From Prevotella sp. UBA4341 (GTDB lineage Bacteria; Bacteroidota; Bacteroidia; Bacteroidales; Bacteroidaceae): DNA of 8,055 nt. The stretch is from NCBI GenBank assembly GCA_002393705.1, contig DGTH01000058.1:1-8055 (forward strand), read 5' to 3'. Positions within the stretch are counted from its first letter, which is position 1, and every line of letters starts with the position of its first letter. Shown here piece after piece: positions 1-6,048 of the stretch. The notes below the pieces were generated by a model. The model ran no database searches. It was not told the DNA's origin and was given only the letters and a program-made list of their open reading frames with translations. The translations under genes were made by a program, and so were the position numbers.

Positions 1-45
1 TGGGGCTACTGGGGCTACTGGGGCTCATAGGGCTATAGGGCTTAT
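1..45 (-). repeat. 9-base tandem repeat just beyond the phospholipase D-like gene
   Basis: On the plus strand the window opens with TGGGGCTAC twice, then TGGGGCTCA, then the diverged units TAGGGCTAT and TAGGGCTTA, the last overlapping the gene's stop codon (42-44). The array is cut by the window edge, so its full length is unknown. It has no spacers and no obvious hairpin followed by a T-run, so it is neither a CRISPR array nor a recognisable terminator. Its 9-base period and one CTATAG (33-38) recall the array inside kdsA. Confidence 0.8.
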
Positions 46-1310
46 AGGAAGGGGCTCAGCAGGTGGGCAAACCAGCCACGGAACTTCTGCCAGCGGGTGC
101 GCATCTGGTCCCACTTTTCTTCGGTCAGGTAGAAGCTCTCTTGCTTGTCGCGGTCGAACATCTGGTTCAGCTCGCGGGTGGTCTCAGGGTCAACGATGAC
201 GGCATTCTCCTCGTAGTCCCAGCGCAGGCTTCGTGCATTGAGGTTGGCACTGCCCACGGTGCAGAAGCGTCCATCGACCATGATAATCTTCGAGTGGTGA
301 AAGCCGGGACGGTATATCCAGACATCGACGCCGTGCTTCATCAGCTGGTGAACGTTATAGAAGACGCAGTCGGGCGTCAGTGGTATGTCGCTCTTCTCCG
401 AGACCATGATTTCCACCTTCACGCCGCGCTTCACGGCGCGCTTGAGTGCCTTCTTCAGTTTGCGGTTCAGGGTGAGGTAGGGGTTCACGATGCGTATGGA
501 GTCCTTGGCGCTGTTGATGGCTTCGAGGTAGAACGTCCTGATGATGTCGGGCGAGGTCTTGGGCTCGCGGTTAATGATGCCCACCATCTTGTGGCCGGCC
601 GTGGTTGTGGTGTCGGGTCGCAGCCCCACGAATTCGTTGGGCATGTAGGCGCGGTAGTACTTTGAGTCGAGCAGGTTCTCGCCTGTCACCTTTCTCCAAA
701 TACGGCGGAAGATGGTTTGCAGCTCATGGACTGCGCCTCCCTCCAGCCGGCAGTGTATGTCGCGCCACTCGCCCACCTGGTCGGTGCCTACGATGTAGTA
801 GTCGGCCACGTTCATGCCGCCTGTGTAGGCTATCTGTCCGTCGATGACCACAATCTTGCGGTGGTCGCGGCTGAAGACGTGGTTCACCCATGGAAAGCGA
901 ATGGGGTCAAACTCGTATATCTCGATGCTGTCCTGGCGCAGTGCCTCCAAGTGGTGCTTCTTCAGGGGACGGTTGTTCGAGTCGTTGCCGAAACCGTCGA
1001 AGAGGGCCCTGACCTCCACGCCCTCGCGCCGTTTCTGGCGCAACAGCTCGAAGAGCAGTCCCGCAATGCTGTCGTTGCGGAAGTTGAAGTACTCTAAGTG
1101 TATGCTGCTCTTGGCCTGGCGTATGGCCTTGAACATGTCGTCAAACTTCTCGCGTCCGCTGAGGAAGAGTACTACGCTGTTGTCGCGGGTAAAGTGGACG
1201 TCCTTTTGGCGCAGAATGTTGACGATGGTGCTGTCGCTGGTCTGTGCATGGGCTTTCCCCACGCACAGCCCCAGCGCCAATACAAAGAAGAGGGCTGCAA
1301 GTATCCTCAT
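42..1310 (-). CDS. Exported phospholipase D / cardiolipin synthase-like protein with two HKD motifs
   Basis: This 422-residue protein belongs to the phospholipase D superfamily, most like cardiolipin synthases, which join two phosphatidylglycerol molecules or transfer phosphatidyl groups. Both catalytic HxKxxxxD motifs are intact: His150-Lys152-Asp157, followed by GGMN (164-167), and His339-Lys341-Asp346, followed by GSANLN (353-358). The intervening EWRDIHCRLEG (181-191) is also typical of cardiolipin synthases. Residues 1-22 form a Sec signal peptide (hydrophobic 3-16, cleavage likely after AHA, leaving Gln at the N-terminus). The usual pair of N-terminal membrane spans of ClsA-type enzymes is absent, so the mature protein is probably periplasmic or peripherally bound to a membrane. 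Cys16 is not in a good lipobox. The last residues are basic and hydrophobic (RGWFAHLLSPFL), which could aid membrane contact. Whether it makes cardiolipin, hydrolyses phospholipid or acts on another phosphodiester cannot be settled here. Its place behind the kds genes and regulator suggests an envelope role. Confidence 0.9.
   Translation of the reverse strand: MRILAALFFVLALGLCVGKAHAQTSDSTIVNILRQKDVHFTRDNSVVLFLSGREKFDDMFKAIRQAKSSIHLEYFNFRNDSIAGLLFELLRQKRREGVEVRALFDGFGNDSNNRPLKKHHLEALRQDSIEIYEFDPIRFPWVNHVFSRDHRKIVVIDGQIAYTGGMNVADYYIVGTDQVGEWRDIHCRLEGGAVHELQTIFRRIWRKVTGENLLDSKYYRAYMPNEFVGLRPDTTTTAGHKMVGIINREPKTSPDIIRTFYLEAINSAKDSIRIVNPYLTLNRKLKKALKRAVKRGVKVEIMVSEKSDIPLTPDCVFYNVHQLMKHGVDVWIYRPGFHHSKIIMVDGRFCTVGSANLNARSLRWDYEENAVIVDPETTRELNQMFDRDKQESFYLTEEKWDQMRTRWQKFRGWFAHLLSPFL
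1307..1310 (-). other. ATGA overlap of the regulator stop and phospholipase D-like start
   Basis: The TGA of the regulator and the ATG of the phospholipase-like gene share two bases. As at the kdsA/kdsD junction, this suggests translational coupling and makes an independent promoter for the last gene unnecessary. The two products are therefore probably made together. Confidence 0.92.
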
Positions 1311-4300
1311 TGCTTGCGGTGTCTTAATCGGTACTCAAGGGGCATCATGCCGAACTTCTCCTTAAAGGCATGTGCAAAGTTCTCGGCTGTGATGAATCCC
1401 ACGTTGGCTGCCAGCTCGTTCATGTTGATGTTGGTGCGGGTCAGCAGCACGCAGGCGTGCTTGAGTCGGAGGTCACGTACTATTTCGGTTGGTGTCTTGG
1501 TGGTGATGTTTCTTATTTTGTGGAAGAAGGGTACGCGTCCCATGCCCATGGCCGAGGCCATCTCGTCGAGGCTGATGTTGCCTCGGCTCATGTTCTGCAG
1601 CACGTACTGCTCCACGTTGCGCATGAGCTGCTGGTCCATGACGTTGTTCATGGAGTAGTCGCCCAGCATTTCGCCCTCTTTATAGAGTGCGGTGGTGTAG
1701 GTGTTGTCTTCTTCCTGCGTGGCCAGTTCGGTGTCGGCCTGTGCTTCTTTGGCTTCGTCCTCTTCCTGGTAGGTGGTTTCCTTCACCTTATTCTCGCTCT
1801 CGTCGAAGTAGAAGGTCGAGGTGGTCATGCTCGAGTTCTGGCTTTCCAGCATGCGCGTCTCTCCGCCCTCAATGACGTTGTGCTCCAGTTCGATGGGTGC
1901 AATGCCGAGCACCTTGTTGAAGCGCACGACGGCTTCCTGAATGTTGAACGGTTTGCTGAGCATGTCGTCGGCCGAGAGGGTGATGTTCTGCTCCTTCATG
2001 TCGCTGGGCGTATAGACGCCGTCGGTCATGAGTATAAACTTCGACTTCTCGGTGGCGGGGTTCGACTTCAGCTGGTTACAAAGTTCGCTGCCCGTCATGC
2101 CGGGCATGTCCTGCTTACAGATGATGAGGTCGGGCTTGATGACCTTGATGTCCTCGGCGGCCAGCTTGATGCTGTTGTATATGCGCAGGTCGTAGATGAA
2201 CTGCAGCTGCGTCTTGATGAAGCCGAGGAAGGCATCGTTGTCGTCAATGAACACCAGTACGAACTTCTGTGCCGTCTGCTCTGCCTGGCGGGGCTTAATT
2301 TCGTAGGTCAGCTCGCTCTCGGCCACGGGCGGCAGGTTCACCTCGCCCTTGTCGTTCAGGCCCATGCGCTCGTTGACGGTCGATACGGCCTTGGCCTCGG
2401 GATTCTCCAGCATGGTCTGCATTTCCGATATGCGGGTAATGACCTGCAACATCTGGAAGTGCAGCGAGTTCAGCTGCTCGCGGCCTTCGAGCGACGTCTC
2501 CTTCTCGGCCAGGTTGCCAATGATGGTCGTCATGCGGGCCATGGGCTGGCGCAGGTCGTCGCTGGCCAGCTTGATTTCCTCGCGCTGCCGCTTCAGCTGG
2601 TCTATGACGTTCTTCTTGCGCTGCCATATCTCCTTGAGCTTCTTTGCGCCGAAGCGCCACATGAAGTAGGCCACCACGATGAGCAGCAGGTAGAACGCCA
2701 GCATCCACCACGAGAGCCACCAGGGCCGGTGGACCTTAATCTCCAGTGTGCGCTCCTGCGTGCTCACGGCACCCTCGGCACTGATGGCCTTGACGTGCAG
2801 CACGTAGGTGCCGCTCGAGAGTTCGCTGAACGTTACGCCGTGCTTGAGCGCGTCGCCGTTGTGCCAGTTGTCGTCCAGTCCCTCCATGAGGTACATGAAC
2901 TGCAGGCGCTCGCTCTGGTTGTAGTTGCCGTTGGCAAACTTGATGGTGATGGTGTTCTGGTCGTTGGCCAGCTCTATGCGGTTGCTCTCGTTGAGTGCCT
3001 GGGGCAGGATGACGTGGCCGCTGTACTCGTGGCCGGTCAGGATTTCTTCTTCTCCCACGAAGAGCTGGGTCAGCATGACGCGGGGCAGCGACTCGGTCTC
3101 CTCCTTCGAGTGCTGGCGCACCCAGTTGACGCCGTACAGTCCGCCAAAGAGCACGCTACCGTCCTTGCGGGTGATGATGGCGCCGGTGTTAAACTCGTTC
3201 GACTGCAGACCGTCGCTGGTGTCGTAGTTGTAGAGTCCGTAGTTGTAGGCATTGTCACCGTCGCTGTCAGTGAGTCGCTGTACGACGACGCGCGTCACGC
3301 CGTGCTTGGTGGTAATCCAGATGTTGTGGGCCTTGTCCTCAGCCAGTCCGCAGACGGCGTTGTTGGTCAGTCCGTCCTTCTCGGTGAGGTAGTCCAGTGC
3401 GTCGTTCTCTTCATTGACGATGTTGACACCCTCGCGTGTTCCCACCCAGATGAGTCCGCGTGAGTCTTGCAGCACCTGGGTGACGTAGTTGCTGGTAAAG
3501 GGCTTGAGGTTGGTCGAGTTGCCGGTGATGGTGCGCTTCTCCGTGGTCGAGAGGTTCAGGATGATGAGTCCTTCGGCCGTTCCTACGAACAGGTTGTTGT
3601 TGGTGCCGTAGAAGAGCGAGGTGATGTTGTTGGTCGTGAGCTTGCCGTTCTCGCGCGTGTAGCTGGAGAAGCTGTCCATGCGGGGGTTATAGACCTGCAG
3701 TCCGCCGTTGGTGGCTATCCAGAGGTTGCCTATCTTGTCGGCACAGAGCGCGTTGATGTGGTCGTCAATGATGGTGTGCATGCTGTCGGTCGAGGCCGAG
3801 TAGATGGTCGAAGTACCGTTCTTGATGCGCGTCAGTCCGTTCTGGCGCGAGCCTACCCAGAGGCTGCCGTCGGGCGTGGTGGTCATCGAGGTGGTCTTCT
3901 TGCTGGCCAGTGGTCCGTCGTAGCCTATGACGCCCTTGTCGCTCGTGCCGTACCAGACGTTGCCGTTGGCGTCCTGCGTCATGGCCGTGATGTCGCCGTT
4001 GAGCAGCGACTCAAACTTGTAGATGTTCCGTCCGCTGTAGGCCACGCCCGACTTCTCGGTGCCCACCCAGAGCAGGTCTGTGTCATCGACGTAGAGGCTC
4101 TGCACGGCCACGGTCTCCGTCATCCACTGGCTGTCGTTCAGGTTGCGCGGCTGGACGGACTCCAGGGTGTGGTCGCCGACGGTGCAGTGCAGCAGTCCGT
4201 TGCGGTCGGTGCCTATCCAGATGTTGCCTTTCTTGTCGCCGGTGACGCCGTTCACGCTGTGATCGACGCTGATGCCCGACAGTCCGAGCTGGTCGCCGAA

Positions 4301-5074
4301 GGTGGTGTTCCACTCGTTGGTGTTTTTGTCGTAGATGAAGAGCGTGCCCTGTCCGTAGAGCCAGATGTTCTCGTCCTGGTCGGTGTAGCACTTCAGGCTC
4401 CTGGTGTTGCGCAGGTGGTGTTCGGCCACGTAGTTGGTGGCCCAGACGGTGTGCTGCTGGTTCATGATGTCGCAGCAGACGAGTCGTCCGTCTTCATAGA
4501 CCATGATGGCGCCGTCGCGGCACTCGCCGATGGAGCATATCAGGCCCTGTGGCACGCCGTGCGTGTCGTTGGTGTAGCCGAACTCGTGCAACAGCTGCTG
4601 TTGCATGTTGTAGGCCACGACGCCCTTGTTGGGAATGGCGGCCCAGAGGTTCTTGTGGCGGTCTATATAGACAATGCTGGGCTGTCCGTCAATGCCCATG
4701 CGGGCGAAGACCTGCTTCATGTCGCGCTCGAAGGTCTCCGTCTGCGGGTGATAGACGCAGTAGCCCGACGCCGTCTCTACCCAGAGGTTGCCGTCCAGGG
4801 CCTCCTGAATGCTCAGTATGTAGCTGTCGGGCAGCGACGAGCCGTCCTGCGAGTCGCTCTGGAAGTTCTTGAACACGTAGCCGTCGTAGCGGTAGAGTCC
4901 GGCCGTGGTGCCTAACCAGACGTAGCCGCGCGAGTCTTTCATGATGCAGTTGACCTGGCTGCTCGACAGTCCGTTCTGCGAGCCTAAGGTCTTAAACAGG
5001 TAGAGTCCGGCGGCGGCCAGCGGAATGACCAGTGCCAGCAGCAACAGTATGCGTTTTATTCCTCTCATAGTCAT
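1307..5074 (-). CDS. Hybrid-two-component-like membrane regulator: propeller sensor, Y_Y_Y, degenerate DHp and receiver, AraC-type HTH; no ATPase domain
   Basis: This is a 1255-residue inner-membrane transcription regulator related to the hybrid two-component systems that sense glycans in Bacteroides. In order: a hydrophobic N-terminus (about 7-28); about 13 propeller repeats of the WxGTxxGL type (for example 52-60, 284-294, 335-344, 541-549) over residues 40-655, which would fit two periplasmic seven-bladed propellers; a Y_Y_Y domain (about 700-781); a membrane span (789-807); a DHp-like helical pair (824-890); a receiver-like domain (936-1057); an acidic linker (1058-1140); and an AraC-family HTH (1144-1255, with VGFITAENFAHAFKEKFG). 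The expected DHp motif SHELRTPL reads SDDLRQPM (838-845), so the phospho-histidine is Asp839. Only about 45 residues separate DHp from receiver, too few for an ATPase domain. The receiver phospho-Asp position is Lys987, although Asp944/Asp945, Thr1017 and Lys1041 remain. It probably controls transcription without phosphotransfer; targets and ligand are unknown. Its stop overlaps the next gene's start. Confidence 0.93.
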   Translation of the reverse strand: MTMRGIKRILLLLALVIPLAAAGLYLFKTLGSQNGLSSSQVNCIMKDSRGYVWLGTTAGLYRYDGYVFKNFQSDSQDGSSLPDSYILSIQEALDGNLWVETASGYCVYHPQTETFERDMKQVFARMGIDGQPSIVYIDRHKNLWAAIPNKGVVAYNMQQQLLHEFGYTNDTHGVPQGLICSIGECRDGAIMVYEDGRLVCCDIMNQQHTVWATNYVAEHHLRNTRSLKCYTDQDENIWLYGQGTLFIYDKNTNEWNTTFGDQLGLSGISVDHSVNGVTGDKKGNIWIGTDRNGLLHCTVGDHTLESVQPRNLNDSQWMTETVAVQSLYVDDTDLLWVGTEKSGVAYSGRNIYKFESLLNGDITAMTQDANGNVWYGTSDKGVIGYDGPLASKKTTSMTTTPDGSLWVGSRQNGLTRIKNGTSTIYSASTDSMHTIIDDHINALCADKIGNLWIATNGGLQVYNPRMDSFSSYTRENGKLTTNNITSLFYGTNNNLFVGTAEGLIILNLSTTEKRTITGNSTNLKPFTSNYVTQVLQDSRGLIWVGTREGVNIVNEENDALDYLTEKDGLTNNAVCGLAEDKAHNIWITTKHGVTRVVVQRLTDSDGDNAYNYGLYNYDTSDGLQSNEFNTGAIITRKDGSVLFGGLYGVNWVRQHSKEETESLPRVMLTQLFVGEEEILTGHEYSGHVILPQALNESNRIELANDQNTITIKFANGNYNQSERLQFMYLMEGLDDNWHNGDALKHGVTFSELSSGTYVLHVKAISAEGAVSTQERTLEIKVHRPWWLSWWMLAFYLLLIVVAYFMWRFGAKKLKEIWQRKKNVIDQLKRQREEIKLASDDLRQPMARMTTIIGNLAEKETSLEGREQLNSLHFQMLQVITRISEMQTMLENPEAKAVSTVNERMGLNDKGEVNLPPVAESELTYEIKPRQAEQTAQKFVLVFIDDNDAFLGFIKTQLQFIYDLRIYNSIKLAAEDIKVIKPDLIICKQDMPGMTGSELCNQLKSNPATEKSKFILMTDGVYTPSDMKEQNITLSADDMLSKPFNIQEAVVRFNKVLGIAPIELEHNVIEGGETRMLESQNSSMTTSTFYFDESENKVKETTYQEEDEAKEAQADTELATQEEDNTYTTALYKEGEMLGDYSMNNVMDQQLMRNVEQYVLQNMSRGNISLDEMASAMGMGRVPFFHKIRNITTKTPTEIVRDLRLKHACVLLTRTNINMNELAANVGFITAENFAHAFKEKFGMMPLEYRLRHRKQ

Positions 5075-5083
5075 GGTTTCACT

Positions 5084-5088
5084 TCTCC
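5084..5088 (-). promoter_or_regulatory. Shine-Dalgarno-like GGAGA before the regulator start
   Basis: The 26-base gap between kdsD and the regulator contains GGAGA on the minus strand, nine bases before the ATG at 5074. Such sites are uncommon in Bacteroidota. Its spacing supports the ATG at 5074 over the second in-frame ATG at 5068. I see no promoter or terminator in this gap, consistent with read-through from kdsD. Confidence 0.45.
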
Positions 5089-5100
5089 AACGTTATTAGG

Positions 5101-6048
5101 TTATATCATGCAGGCGTAGTGATCGACCACGCCCAGGAGACGGTTGTCGTCGCTCACCACGAGCACCGTGTGAACCTTGTAGCGGTTCATGATGCGCTGT
5201 ATCTCGGTTATCTTCGTCTGCGGCGACACCACCTTCGGCTTGCGCGTCATGATGTCGCTGACGGTGCGGTCGAAGAACTTGGCCTGCCACTTCTCCATGG
5301 CGCGGCGTATGTCGCCGTCGGTGATGAGTCCGGCTATGTGGCCGTCCTCAATGGCCACGCCCAGTCCCAGCTTGCCCTTGCTCACCAGGATGACGGCCTC
5401 GCCCAGGTGGGTCTCAGGCGGCATGGTGGGCATGTTCTCGCTGAGCATGACGTCCTGTGCCGTGGTGAGCAGGCGCTTGCCCAGTTCGCCGCCCGGGTGG
5501 AACTGTGCGAAGTCCTGTGGCTGGAAGTTGCGCTTCTCGATGAGTGCCACGGCCAGCGCGTCGCCCATGGCCAGCGTGGCCGTGGTGCTGCTGGTGGGTG
5601 CCAGGTTCAGGGGGCAGGCCTCCTTCTCCACGCTGACGTTGATGTGGCAGGTGGAGTACTTGGCCAGTAGCGACTGCGGGTTGCCGCTCATGCCGATGAT
5701 GGGTATGCGCATGTGCAGCACCATGGGTATGAAGCGCAGCAGCTCGTCGGTCTGGCCCGAGTTGCTGATGGCTATGACGACGTCGTCGCTGGTCATAACG
5801 CCCAGGTCGCCGTGATAGACGTCGAGCGGGTTGATGAAGAACGAGGGCGTGCCCGTCGATGAGAGCGTGGCGGCTATCTTGGCACCTATGTGGCCGCTCT
5901 TGCCCACACCGGTGACGATGACTTTTCCCTTGCAGTGGTAGATGAGTTCGACGGCCTGGTCGAACTGGTCGTCTAACTGGGGTATGAGGTTCAGCACTGC
6001 CTGGGCCTCGTCCTTGATGCACTGTATGGCGTAGTCTCTGGTGGTCAT
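5101..6048 (-). CDS. kdsD: Arabinose-5-phosphate isomerase (KpsF/GutQ family)
   Basis: This cytoplasmic aldose-ketose isomerase converts ribulose-5-phosphate to arabinose-5-phosphate, the substrate of KdsA. The 315-residue protein has an N-terminal SIS sugar-isomerase domain (about 38-170) with GVGKSG (47-52), SNSGQTDEL (95-103) and APTSSTT (150-156), then FHPGGELGKRL (183-193), then two CBS domains (about 199-253 and 264-312). Lys50, Glu102, Glu143 and His184 line up with the E. coli KdsD catalytic residues Lys59, Glu111, Glu152 and His193 at a constant offset of nine, so the enzyme should be active. Length is close to the family norm (E. coli 328). The C-terminus is GVVDHYACMI, where many relatives end in a GxxHxHD-type motif; this may be normal for the lineage. 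Another sugar-phosphate substrate is possible for this family, but adjacency to kdsA supports the KDO role. The regulator gene starts 26 bases downstream. Confidence 0.94.
   Translation of the reverse strand: MTTRDYAIQCIKDEAQAVLNLIPQLDDQFDQAVELIYHCKGKVIVTGVGKSGHIGAKIAATLSSTGTPSFFINPLDVYHGDLGVMTSDDVVIAISNSGQTDELLRFIPMVLHMRIPIIGMSGNPQSLLAKYSTCHINVSVEKEACPLNLAPTSSTTATLAMGDALAVALIEKRNFQPQDFAQFHPGGELGKRLLTTAQDVMLSENMPTMPPETHLGEAVILVSKGKLGLGVAIEDGHIAGLITDGDIRRAMEKWQAKFFDRTVSDIMTRKPKVVSPQTKITEIQRIMNRYKVHTVLVVSDDNRLLGVVDHYACMI
6045..6048 (-). other. ATGA overlap of the kdsA stop and kdsD start
   Basis: The last two bases of the overlap complete the kdsA TGA while its first three are the kdsD ATG. 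No Shine-Dalgarno sequence precedes the kdsD start; upstream is the C-run and a CCGCCC stretch. This arrangement is typical of translational coupling, in which ribosomes finishing kdsA begin kdsD, and it supports co-expression of the two consecutive pathway enzymes. Confidence 0.93.

Noticed and set aside
1..45. A CRISPR array or terminator at the left edge
   Set aside because: The units are 9 bases with no spacers, and there is no GC-rich stem followed by a T-run on either strand in the visible part.
1245..1310. A lipoprotein signal in the phospholipase D-like protein (Cys16)
   Set aside because: The residues before Cys16 are LGL, and a Leu at -1 does not fit a lipobox; AHA-Q at 22/23 is a good ordinary signal-peptidase site.
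1370..4915. Two very long open frames on the plus strand (1370-3463 and 3467-4915) opposite the regulator gene
   Set aside because: They are shadows produced by the GC-rich third positions of the minus-strand gene. Their translations are low-complexity, rich in Val, His, Ala, Leu and Gly, with no recognisable domain, while the minus-strand frame shows clear propeller, receiver-like and AraC motifs.
5096..5130. A frameshift at the 3' end of kdsD, suggested by an alternative frame ending LRLHDIT that faintly recalls the family's HxHD end
   Set aside because: The HD pair is displaced by several residues from its expected place after GVV, and the annotated frame is continuous and full length; a lineage-specific C-terminus is simpler.
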